Assembly (NCBI GenBank): GCA_007130675.1
Contig: SLSB01000603.1
Location: forward strand, 1 to 12,390
Origin: Candidatus Hydrogenedentota bacterium
GTDB lineage: Bacteria; Hydrogenedentota; Hydrogenedentia; Hydrogenedentales; SLHB01
Direction: 5' to 3'
Length of the DNA: 12,390 nucleotides
The notes below the pieces were generated by a model. That model did no database searches. It had not been told where the DNA came from and worked only from the letters and a program-made list of their open reading frames with translations. How positions within the stretch are numbered: the stretch's first letter is position 1; each line of letters starts with the position of its first letter. This document shows positions 6,783 to 12,390 of the stretch, in pieces. A program made the translations under genes and the position numbers.

Positions 6783-8174
6783 TTACAGGCATAGCATGAA
6801 CGCCACCAGGTCCTCTTTTTCCTGTTGCGTGAGCTGCAGTCCCTGGATGAGGTTGAAGAACTCGACCGTGTCGGCGAGGGTCAATAGCCGGCTGTCGTGC
6901 AGATATGGGGCCGACTCCTTGATTCCCCGCAGTGGGAAGGTCTTGATCGGCCCGTCCATGCTGGCCCATCGGCCGTTTACCATCTGCTCTTCGAAAAAGC
7001 GCTCGGCTCGCAGGTTGTGCATCAGGTTGTCGGTGTAATAGGGAGCGGGGTGGCAGACATCACACTGCGCTTTACCGAAGAACACTTCCTGGCCGCGCAG
7101 TTCCTGTTCGGTGGCAAGTTCCGGGTCGAGCTTCCCGTAGATGTCGAGCTTGGGGGCGGGGGGAAAATCGAGAATGGCCTGGAACTCGGCCATGAAGTGC
7201 ACTTGACTGCCGCGCTCGAGTATGTTGACACCCTTCTTGGTCGCGATCACGGGGTCACCGTCGAAATAGGCGGCGCGCTGTTCGAACTCGGTGAAATCTT
7301 CGATGGATTTCAACGCGCGTTGCGAGCCGAACAGGCGTTGTATGTTCAACCCCCGCAGGGGCGGCGTATCGATCCGATGCCGGAATTCCTGGGGCCGGAT
7401 ATCGCCGACCAAGTGCGTCGCGGCGTTGGTGTGCCCGTTAACGTGGCAGTCAAAACAGGTCACCCCCCGGCTGGGCAGCGCCGACCGCCGGTCTTCGGTC
7501 TGGTTAAACTGCTGTTGAGGAAATGGCGTCACCAATAGACGCAGGCCCTCGAGCTGTTTCGGATTGAGGATACCGTTGAACAGCTCGAAGAAATTCATGA
7601 TCGTCACGACCTGCCCCTGCGACACATCGCCCAAGTCGAGCCGCGTGGTCAGGAACATTGCGGGGGGATACTCGGGAAGCAAGTGGTCCGGCAAGTCGAA
7701 ATCGAGATCGAACCGCGTCAGGTCGCGTCCCTCTTGCTCATTGATCTCGTCGATGTGAAATTGTGGAAACACCATGCCGCCTTCGGCATGGTTCGGGTGG
7801 GGGAGCGGAAGGAAGCCCTTAGGCCAGAGTCCCTGCTCTTTGATCTCGGCCGGTGTCATCGCCGCCAGGTCATCCCAGGTCACGCCTTCGGGCAGCTTGA
7901 CGCGAACGCCGCCCTGGATAGGTTTGCCCCGGGTAGCGGTCACTCCCGGGATCGGGCGGTCGCTGAGATCATACCTCTCGTTCAGGAGGTCCATCTGACG
8001 CTCCATGATCTCATCCTTTTCGGCCGCCATCCGGTCCTTGACCTCCTCGAATTCTTCGGTTATCGCAACCGGCATATAACTTGTGGTCTGTTGTGCCCCG
8101 ACCCCGCTCGCCAGTACAACAAACACTGCGCCAACTGCTGAGAGTACTGCTATCATCCCTGCTATGGTTTTCAT
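6783..8174 (-). CDS. Exported di-haem cytochrome c peroxidase-like protein
   Basis: The 463-residue product has a Sec-type signal (residues 1 to about 27, ending GVGA-Q) and two covalent haem motifs, CFDCH (240-244) and CDVCH (371-375). The region around them is of the bacterial cytochrome c peroxidase/MauG superfamily: RGVTCFDCHVNGH, DTPPLRGLNIQRLFGSQRALKS (269-290), FPLRGIKESAPYLHDSR (413-429) and TLADTVEFFN (432-441). The superfamily reduces peroxide or oxidises a partner using electrons from small cytochromes or quinols in the periplasm. About 210 residues precede the first haem, with no haem motif and no domain I recognise, which is longer than classic CcpA-type enzymes. Met460, three residues from the C-terminus, could be a distal haem ligand, but this is a guess. 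The start at 8174 has AGGAG 7 bases upstream; the open frame extends to 8240 but that extension hides the signal peptide. It is divergent from the epimerase gene. Its partner and reaction are unknown. Confidence 0.88.
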   Translation of the reverse strand: MKTIAGMIAVLSAVGAVFVVLASGVGAQQTTSYMPVAITEEFEEVKDRMAAEKDEIMERQMDLLNERYDLSDRPIPGVTATRGKPIQGGVRVKLPEGVTWDDLAAMTPAEIKEQGLWPKGFLPLPHPNHAEGGMVFPQFHIDEINEQEGRDLTRFDLDFDLPDHLLPEYPPAMFLTTRLDLGDVSQGQVVTIMNFFELFNGILNPKQLEGLRLLVTPFPQQQFNQTEDRRSALPSRGVTCFDCHVNGHTNAATHLVGDIRPQEFRHRIDTPPLRGLNIQRLFGSQRALKSIEDFTEFEQRAAYFDGDPVIATKKGVNILERGSQVHFMAEFQAILDFPPAPKLDIYGKLDPELATEQELRGQEVFFGKAQCDVCHPAPYYTDNLMHNLRAERFFEEQMVNGRWASMDGPIKTFPLRGIKESAPYLHDSRLLTLADTVEFFNLIQGLQLTQQEKEDLVAFMLCL

Positions 8175-8181
8175 TGTGATT

Positions 8182-8186
8182 CTCCT
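8182..8186 (-). promoter_or_regulatory. Ribosome binding site deciding the di-haem peroxidase start
   Basis: AGGAG on the minus strand, 7 bases before the ATG at 8174, sets the start 22 codons inside the longest open frame and leaves a normal signal peptide at the N-terminus. Confidence 0.7.
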
Positions 8187-8352
8187 CGGCGGGGCAGCCC
8201 TGCCCCGCTCCGCTTGCAGCCTCTTTTCTCCAGGCGCCAATGGTTTCCGGCTCGCACCTTCCGGATTCCACGCCTTAGGGTTTGAAGTTGGTCAGCGCTC
8301 CTTTCTGCCTATCTACTTTCGCTATTTCCCTTTCAAAACTACATCACTTGTC

Positions 8353-8381
8353 ACTATATCCTGTTTAGGTGATATGCGCAA
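8353..8381 (-). promoter_or_regulatory. Candidate promoter of the di-haem peroxidase gene with an inverted repeat
   Basis: On the minus strand TTGCGC (8381-8376) and TATAGT (8358-8353) are 17 bases apart; the -10 matches 5 of 6 consensus positions and the -35 only 3 of 6. An imperfect inverted repeat, ATATCCT (8356-8362), GTTT, AGG, one bulged T, GATAT (8371-8375), fills the spacer and could be an operator. A leader of about 170 bases would follow. Weak evidence. Confidence 0.3.
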
Positions 8382-8533
8382 GGCATTTCTGGACTCAGAA
8401 GCGCCGCCTTCGGTTTTGCGTAGCGTGTGTGCGACGCTCCCGCGCACCGCCCGCTCGAATCGATCCTTGAAAAATGGCGCGGCAAGTACGATCCTTATAT
8501 GGTGAATGGGGCATCGTCATGGCGAATCAGCGG

Positions 8534-8539
8534 AGGAGG
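8534..8539 (+). promoter_or_regulatory. Ribosome binding site deciding the epimerase start
   Basis: AGGAGG, within GGAGGAGGT, lies 6 bases before the ATG at 8546. In-frame ATGs at 8474 and 8519 have no such site. Starting at 8519 would add an RRR-containing n-region, but those arginines are encoded by the ribosome binding site itself. Confidence 0.7.
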
Positions 8540-8545
8540 TGCACA

Positions 8546-9706
8546 ATGCTTACACACTCGGGGTTCAGCGCAATTTGTCTGGGGGTTGCTGCAGCTTGTG
8601 TTGCGGGTTGTGCCACACAGGAGGCCGGGGGGCAGTTCTCGAGGGAAATGCGACTGACGAAAACGACCTATGGCACGGCGCCCGGCCAAGGCCAAGCCGA
8701 CCGGTACACGCTGACCAACGCCAACGGCATGGAAGTCAGCATCACCAACTACGGCGGTATCGTCACGTCGCTCTTGGCGCCCGACGCGGACGGCACCTTT
8801 GCCGATGTCGTTCTGGGCTATCCTGATTTTGAGGGCTACCTGAACAACAATCCCTTTTTCGGATGTCTCGTGGGCCGCTTCGGCAACCGCATCGCGAATG
8901 GCCGTTTCACGCTCGATGGCGTCGAGTACCAACTGGCGGTCAACAACGGTCCCAACCACCTTCACGGCGGCCTCAAAGGCTTTGACAAAGTGCTGTGGGA
9001 CGCGACGCCGGTCCGCCGGCGGGACGCTTTGGGCCTCAGGCTCTTCTATCTCAGCCCGGATGGCGAGGAAGGGTATCCGGGCAACCTGAGAACCACCGTG
9101 CACTATTGGCTGACGAATGACAACGAGCTGGAGATCGTCTACGAAGCCGAGACCGACAAGCCCACGCCGGTCAATCTGACCCATCACAGCTATTTCCATC
9201 TCGACGGCCAGGGTGAGGGCGATATCCTCGACCATGTGATGATGATCAACGCCAGCCATTACACGCCTGTTGACGAGACCTTGATCCCCACGGGCGAGAT
9301 CGCGCCGGTCGCGGGTACGCCGTTCGATTTCACCACCCCTGCTCGGATCGGTGAGCGTATCGACGCAGACCACGAGCAGATCAAATACGGCGGCGGATAT
9401 GACCACAATTACGTGCTCGACAGCCAGGACGGTTCGCTCGCGCTCGCCGCGCGCGTCGTTGGCCCGCGGTCGGGCCGGGTCATGGAGGTCTACACCACGG
9501 AGCCCGGCATGCAGTTGTATACAGGAAACTTCCTCGACGGCTCGATTACCGGCAAAGAGGGCAAGAGCTACCACAAACGTTATGGGTTCTGCCTCGAAAC
9601 ACAGCACTTCCCCGACTCGCCGAACCAGCCCGCGTTCCCCTCGAGCATTCTGCGGCCAGGCGAGACGTATTACCAGAAGACGGTGTACCGGTTCACGACG
9701 CGGTAG
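8546..9706 (+). CDS. galM: Lipoprotein aldose 1-epimerase (mutarotase)
   Basis: The 386-residue product interconverts alpha and beta anomers of galactose, glucose or a related hexose. It has a lipoprotein signal ending VAGC (Cys22 would be lipidated), so it acts in the periplasm or on the outer membrane rather than in the cytoplasm like E. coli GalM. Family motifs appear in order: GRFGNRI (110-116), NHLHGG (137-142) with His140 as a likely catalytic histidine, NLTHHSYFHL (210-219) with His214 as the second, GYDHNYVL (284-291) with substrate-binding Asp286, and ETQHFPDSPN (351-360) with Glu351 as the general base. Position 213 is His where TNHSYF-type motifs usually have Asn. The length is typical with an added leader. 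The start at 8546 is set by a strong ribosome binding site, though 8519 is possible. Exported mutarotases often accompany secreted glycosidases in this kind of genome. The gene is alone on its strand, and converges on the DUF1080 gene. Substrate sugar is not certain. Confidence 0.93.
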   Translation: MLTHSGFSAICLGVAAACVAGCATQEAGGQFSREMRLTKTTYGTAPGQGQADRYTLTNANGMEVSITNYGGIVTSLLAPDADGTFADVVLGYPDFEGYLNNNPFFGCLVGRFGNRIANGRFTLDGVEYQLAVNNGPNHLHGGLKGFDKVLWDATPVRRRDALGLRLFYLSPDGEEGYPGNLRTTVHYWLTNDNELEIVYEAETDKPTPVNLTHHSYFHLDGQGEGDILDHVMMINASHYTPVDETLIPTGEIAPVAGTPFDFTTPARIGERIDADHEQIKYGGGYDHNYVLDSQDGSLALAARVVGPRSGRVMEVYTTEPGMQLYTGNFLDGSITGKEGKSYHKRYGFCLETQHFPDSPNQPAFPSSILRPGETYYQKTVYRFTTR

Positions 9707-9802
9707 GCCCGGAAAGATCAGCCGCATAGGCTATATGCGTCCCATATGACCTATTGGCCCCGAGTGACCATCGCCGAGAGACAGTCAATGGCTCCGGCTG
9801 GT
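9707..9802. other. Short convergent intergenic region
   Basis: These 96 bases separate the stops of the epimerase and DUF1080 genes. I see only weak self-complementarity (ATAGG and CCTAT around a GCATA/TATGC stretch) and no T-tract, so no standard terminator can be called for either gene. Confidence 0.4.
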
Positions 9803-11347
9803 TTATTCCCCCTCGGGCGGCAACTCGACCAGCCACACGTTGCGGAACCACACGGGCCCGGTGTGATCTTGCAGCATCAGGGAATCGGGTTCGGACATCG
9901 CCGTCGTTTGCGCTCCGGTAGTTCTGTCGGGAACGGGCACATTGTCTTGCACCAGCACCCCGTTGTGATAGACCGTCATGCGGGCGTCTTCAATCTTATT
10001 CCAGTCGGTGTCATACCGGGCGGCCCGGAATTCGATCTCGAAGGTCTGCCACTGAAGCGGAGGCGCGCACATGTTGACGAGCGGCGCGGCGGTCCGGTAG
10101 ATGCCCCCGCAATCGCCGTCATCCGCCTCGAGCCCATAGCTGTCGAGCACCTGCACTTCGTAGCGGTTTTGCAGGAACACGCCGCTGTTGCCGCGCCGCT
10201 GGCCCTCGCTGTCCGGCATAAACGGGGTGCGGAATTCGACATGAACCTTTTTGTCGTAGAATTTCTGTCTGGTCTGGATGCTGCCGCCGCGCACCTCCAT
10301 CGCGCCGTTGCCGAGGATGATCCATCGTGCAGGCCCCGGCTCGGGCCGCTCGGGCAACGGCACGATCTCCCACTCGGCGGCATACCCGTGCTCGGGCGCG
10401 AAGGGTACGTCCATCAAATCGCTGCCCGTCTGGTCCTCCACGGTGTATGGGCCCGAGACTTCCCAAAACGCGACATTGCCGTCGAAATCCTCGAGCCCAT
10501 AGACCTCCCGTTCGGGGATGCCGACGAAGAATCCGCTGAGTGGCGAGGCATCGAGACCCCGCAACATGGCGGAAAACCCCCAATCGCCGTCATTCTGCAC
10601 TACTTTGACCAGGAAAGCGTTCCATCCCTCGAGCAAATCTACGGGGATTTTGTGTCTGCATGGAGTGACTCTGCGATCTTCAATGATCGCGTGGACTTCC
10701 TCGCCGTTGAGCCAGACTTTGGCGCCGTCGGCAACCCCGTAAGCGAATTGGGCCTTGCCGGGGCCTGGGGCATATACCCACGTGCGCAGATAGGCGGCCC
10801 GGTCATCGCCCCCAACGGCGCGCTTAATGTTGATTCCCCATGGATCAACGCTCCGTGCTTCCCACTTATCGAGATCGTTCCCATCAAACAACACGATGGC
10901 ATCCCTGGGCGGGCGGGCGCCCAGACTTGGCGACAAACGCACCACGGGGCTGAGTTCGAGGTCGCCGGAGACGGGTCCCTCGACCCGCCCGGTCATGCGC
11001 TTTCCACGGATAGCGACAGCGAGCCGCGCCTCCTCCATATCGCCGCTCGAGCCGTGTCCGGCAAAGTCTACTCCGCCGTCGACTCCCTCGCCCTCGAGGA
11101 CGGCCAGCGTTGCGTCGGGCGTGTCGAACGCCGACAACAGGTTCATGCGGTATTTGTTATCGGCCAGTGCGATCACCTGAGCGCCCACCTTGGTGGTGCC
11201 CCATGTGCCTTCCCAATCTCCCATGTAAGGGTCTGCGGGAGTTTCTTGAAGCGGGCTCCCCATGTCAGGCCTGGGTTGAAGGGTAGCGCAGCCGCCCAAC
11301 ACGGCGGCAAGTGATAAGGCAATCATTGGGAACAGGATGGTTTTCAT
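9803..11347 (-). CDS. Multidomain lipoprotein with C-terminal DUF1080 (3-keto-disaccharide hydrolase-like)
   Basis: The 514-residue product begins with a lipoprotein signal (MKTILFPMIALSLAAVLGGC, Cys20 lipidated). Three parts can be seen. Residues about 40-140 form a beta-rich domain starting YMGDWEGTWG. Residues about 150-265 look like a galactose-binding-type jelly roll (RTWVYAPGPGKAQFAYG, then KVWLNGEEV, LLEGWNAFLVKVVQNDGDWGF). Residues about 280-510 are a DUF1080 domain: VHVEFRTPFMPDSEGQRRGNSGVFLQNRYEVQVLDSYG region (368-404), DCGGIYRTAAP (412-421), LQWQTFEIEF (431-440), VYHNGVLV (459-466), LQDHTGPVWFRNVW (492-505). DUF1080 proteins have a concanavalin-like fold, and some members cleave 3-keto-glycosides made by sugar 3-dehydrogenases. 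That activity is inferred here; no dehydrogenase gene is in the window. AGGAG (11359-11363) is 11 bases before the ATG at 11347; a TTG two codons earlier (11353) has a better 5-base spacing and may be the true start. Confidence 0.9.
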   Translation of the reverse strand: MKTILFPMIALSLAAVLGGCATLQPRPDMGSPLQETPADPYMGDWEGTWGTTKVGAQVIALADNKYRMNLLSAFDTPDATLAVLEGEGVDGGVDFAGHGSSGDMEEARLAVAIRGKRMTGRVEGPVSGDLELSPVVRLSPSLGARPPRDAIVLFDGNDLDKWEARSVDPWGINIKRAVGGDDRAAYLRTWVYAPGPGKAQFAYGVADGAKVWLNGEEVHAIIEDRRVTPCRHKIPVDLLEGWNAFLVKVVQNDGDWGFSAMLRGLDASPLSGFFVGIPEREVYGLEDFDGNVAFWEVSGPYTVEDQTGSDLMDVPFAPEHGYAAEWEIVPLPERPEPGPARWIILGNGAMEVRGGSIQTRQKFYDKKVHVEFRTPFMPDSEGQRRGNSGVFLQNRYEVQVLDSYGLEADDGDCGGIYRTAAPLVNMCAPPLQWQTFEIEFRAARYDTDWNKIEDARMTVYHNGVLVQDNVPVPDRTTGAQTTAMSEPDSLMLQDHTGPVWFRNVWLVELPPEGE

Positions 11348-11358
11348 GATCAACGTTA

Positions 11359-11363
11359 CTCCT
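11359..11363 (-). promoter_or_regulatory. Ribosome binding site of the DUF1080 lipoprotein gene, ambiguous start
   Basis: AGGAG on the minus strand is 5 bases from an in-frame TTG (11353-11351) and 11 bases from the ATG (11347-11345). Spacing favours TTG; codon preference favours ATG. The products differ only by two residues. It excludes the longer frame starting at 11437. Confidence 0.5.
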
Positions 11364-11407
11364 TTCACTGAAAAAGCGGGGGTCGCGCACAATTTCGCGT
11401 CAAGTAC

Positions 11408-11437
11408 AGGGTAGAATGACCTGCATCCTAATTTCAA
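11408..11437 (-). promoter_or_regulatory. Weak candidate promoter of the DUF1080 gene
   Basis: On the minus strand TTGAAA (11437-11432) is followed after 18 bases by TACCCT (11413-11408). The -35 is good (5 of 6), the -10 poor (3 of 6). Confidence 0.22.
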
Positions 11438-11529
11438 GGACCTATCGAAACTCCGAATCGCCGGATAAGAGCTGGTGACGCCGCCGGGGTCACCGCCAAG
11501 ACACTGGTGCGCTGTGGTTGTCGGACTTC

Positions 11530-11829
11530 AGCGCCAACGGCGCGGTACCATATCAGCCCGGGGCAAGGAACGCGCTCGCGTGTGACGCCGCCCCGGGATC
11601 ATCGGTTCTCCCCCCATCCCTTAGCGCTGAAGGCGCGATTCATATGATGGCGAACTCGGAGCGGAATGGACACCTCTCGGATAATGGCGAAGGGGCGGCA
11701 GACCTGCGCCACAACGGAGGGTCACTGGGTCCAACGTTGTGCCGGGCTTTCAGCCCTGACAGCGTGGGGGAAACCACGGTCTACCCAGCCCTTCGGACTG
11801 GGCTGATATGTTGCCGCGCCTTCGGCGCT
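11530..11829. repeat. 300-base hairpin-rich intergenic element with 30-base imperfect inverted ends
   Basis: The left end (11530-11559) begins AGCGCCAACGGCGCGG and goes on to CATATCAGCCC. The reverse complement of the right end (11800-11829) begins AGCGCCGAAGGCGCGG and also goes on to CATATCAGCCC. The two agree at 26 of 30 positions. A third, partial copy lies at 11623-11645 in the left orientation (AGCGCTGAAGGCGCG, then CATAT). Each copy folds as GCGCC-3-GGCGC or close to it. Further hairpins lie between: CCCGGGGC/GCCCCGGG (11557-11564, 11590-11597, 25-base loop), GGGCT/AGCCC (11744-11748, 11752-11756), and CCCAGCCC pairing with GGACTGGG at one mismatch (11784-11802 region). An open frame crosses it but looks non-coding. 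It resembles REP/BIME-like or miniature mobile repeats known between genes in Planctomycetota-type genomes; the exact family is not known to me. Confidence 0.7.
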
Positions 11830-12024
11830 CCGGAAGACACAGGGACGGACTTTATTCGCTCAGCCTCCGGCCTCTACCCTTTTTCACCTCCTGGGTGTTT
11901 TAATATCCAAACCTGCGACCAGAAAACCGAAGGGCTTATGCAACTCTGCCTGAGATTGCTCGGAGATTCGGGCAAAACCGCACAACCCGAACGCCTGACG
12001 TACTGTTTGCCGAACCGCCCGAAG

Positions 12025-12054
12025 TGGACACGCAGCGCCCGCAACGCCTACTAT
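12025..12054 (+). promoter_or_regulatory. Candidate promoter of the PQQ-like protein gene
   Basis: TGGACA (12025-12030, 5 of 6 matches) and TACTAT (12049-12054, 4 of 6) are 18 bases apart. The leader would be about 145 bases. No other support. Confidence 0.27.
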
Positions 12055-12159
12055 ACAGGCAACGAGCTTGCTCTCGAAGCAGGCGTTCGGCGGAGTATTG
12101 GCAGGCGGCGGGGTCGCTGGGCACACCCGAGCATACCGGGCGAAATGCAGCGCTACCGG

Positions 12160-12177
12160 CACGGCAAACACGGCAAA
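12160..12177 (+). repeat. Two tandem copies of CACGGCAAA
   Basis: CACGGCAAA occurs twice in direct succession (12160-12168, 12169-12177), 28 bases before the next gene. It may be a regulator half-site pair or a chance duplication. Confidence 0.3.
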
Positions 12178-12205
12178 ATGAACAAGAGAACGAAAGGGGC
12201 AATCC

Positions 12206-12390
12206 ATGTATTTTCGCCGGGCAACCGAATCTGGCAGCTTCCGTAATTCCCATCAGGTGCGTCAAATCATCTGCGCGATACTTGTTTTGTGTGTATTGGT
12301 CTCAGCGGGCGTCCCCGCGGCGGAGACCGTGGCCGAGGGCCTTATTGCCTCGCCCGAACCCGGCTGGCCGCAATGGCGCGGCCCCCGGCG
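12206..12390 (+). CDS. Exported PQQ-like beta-propeller repeat protein, N-terminal part (runs off window)
   Basis: An ATG at 12206 opens a frame with no stop to the end of the window (61 full codons). AGGGG (12195-12199) lies 6 bases upstream. The product starts with a long basic n-region (MYFRRATESGSFRNSHQVRQ), a hydrophobic segment at about 21-35 (IICAILVLCVLVSAG) and a likely signal peptidase site near VPAAE. The mature start contains GWPQWRGPRR. The WPQWRGP motif marks the beginning of many planctomycete-type exported proteins built of PQQ/quinoprotein-like beta-propeller repeats. Such proteins may bind PQQ and oxidise alcohols or sugars, or be non-enzymatic propellers like BamB; the present fragment cannot tell. 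The repeats themselves and any ligand residues lie beyond the window. Confidence 0.75.
   Translation, partial: MYFRRATESGSFRNSHQVRQIICAILVLCVLVSAGVPAAETVAEGLIASPEPGWPQWRGPR

Larger units (their letters stand above)
8175..8545. other. Divergent intergenic region between di-haem peroxidase and aldose epimerase genes
   Basis: These 371 bases have no convincing gene. They should contain promoters for both flanking genes. Apart from the candidate at 8353-8381, TTGAAA (8467-8472) and TTATAT (8495-8500) resemble -35 and -10 boxes for the epimerase but are 22 bases apart, too far for a standard promoter. Confidence 0.6.
11348..12205. other. 858-base region without a convincing gene
   Basis: The region upstream of two divergent genes holds the DUF1080 leader, a hairpin GGTGAC/GTCACC (11474-11494), the repeat element at 11530-11829, and 376 more bases up to the next start. 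An open plus-strand frame from TTG 11518 to 12246 crosses all of this but has no ribosome binding site, encodes mostly the repeat hairpins and runs into the following gene in another frame. I see no tRNA, no CRISPR and no known RNA gene here. Part of 11830-12205 may be decayed sequence. Confidence 0.6.

Noticed and set aside
8495..9727. 410-codon minus-strand open frame antisense to the epimerase
   Set aside because: The plus strand carries all aldose epimerase motifs and a strong ribosome binding site; the minus frame has none.
9746..11314. 522-codon plus-strand open frame antisense to the DUF1080 gene
   Set aside because: The opposite strand has a lipoprotein signal and clear DUF1080 motifs; the plus frame has neither.
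11474..11494. Hairpin GGTGAC-9-GTCACC as a terminator or operator
   Set aside because: Six-base arms with no T-run and no promoter next to it; not enough to call a function.
11885..11905. CACC-TCCTG-GGTG followed by TTTT as a terminator
   Set aside because: The stem is only 4 bases and no plus-strand gene precedes it.
11518..12246. 242-codon plus-strand open frame from a TTG
   Set aside because: It runs through the hairpin element, lacks a ribosome binding site, has odd Cys/Pro/Gly-rich composition and overlaps the PQQ-like gene in a different frame.
11936..12265. 109-codon minus-strand open frame near the right end
   Set aside because: It overlaps the PQQ-like start and has a Cys/Arg-rich composition without motifs.
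1..12390. CRISPR arrays, tRNA or rRNA genes, transposases, defence or toxin-antitoxin genes
   Set aside because: I looked for regular repeat-spacer patterns, tRNA-like cloverleaf features in the gaps and known protein motifs on both strands and found none.

Overview
The window is a piece of a GC-rich bacterial chromosome with the look of the Planctomycetota / Verrucomicrobiota / Candidatus Hydrogenedentota type of genome. That placement is an inference from gene content: an iduronate-2-sulfatase-like sulfatase, exported glycosidases, a DUF1080 lipoprotein, a di-haem peroxidase with a long N-terminal extension, and a protein beginning with the GWPQWRGP signature of PQQ-type beta-propellers common in those groups. 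No rRNA or phylogenetic marker is present to fix the phylum.

Layout. 3-737 (+) is the C-terminal half of a sulfatase. 909-1757 (+) is a CheR-type chemotaxis methyltransferase with no other chemotaxis gene in view. It converges, 22 bases apart, on a two-gene minus-strand unit: a GH2 LacZ-type beta-galactosidase (6378-3163) followed 33 bases later by a GH29 alpha-L-fucosidase (3129-1780). A 404-base intergenic region carries the likely lacZ promoter with an inverted repeat over its -35 box, a perfect 28-base palindrome and a terminator-like hairpin for the next gene. 8174-6783 (-) is a di-haem cytochrome c peroxidase-like protein. It is divergent from 8546-9706 (+), a lipoprotein aldose 1-epimerase, which converges on 11347-9803 (-), a multidomain DUF1080 lipoprotein. 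11348-12205 has no convincing gene but holds a compact set of hairpins with near-identical inverted ends (11530-11829). 12206 to the end (+) starts a probable PQQ-like beta-propeller protein that runs off the window.

How the genes may work together (inference). Most products carry export signals and act on sugars: sulfate removal, alpha-L-fucose removal, beta-galactose removal, anomer interconversion of the freed hexose, and possibly cleavage of 3-keto-glycosides. This fits periplasmic or surface breakdown of a sulfated or fucosylated galactose-containing glycan. There is no SusCD-like pair, transporter or sugar kinase in the window, so uptake and catabolism must be elsewhere. The genes are in at least five transcription units rather than one operon. 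I found no defence system, CRISPR array, prophage or transposase, and no clear sign of an undescribed multi-gene system. The least explained parts are the non-coding elements at 11530-11829, 6546-6573 and 6454-6475.
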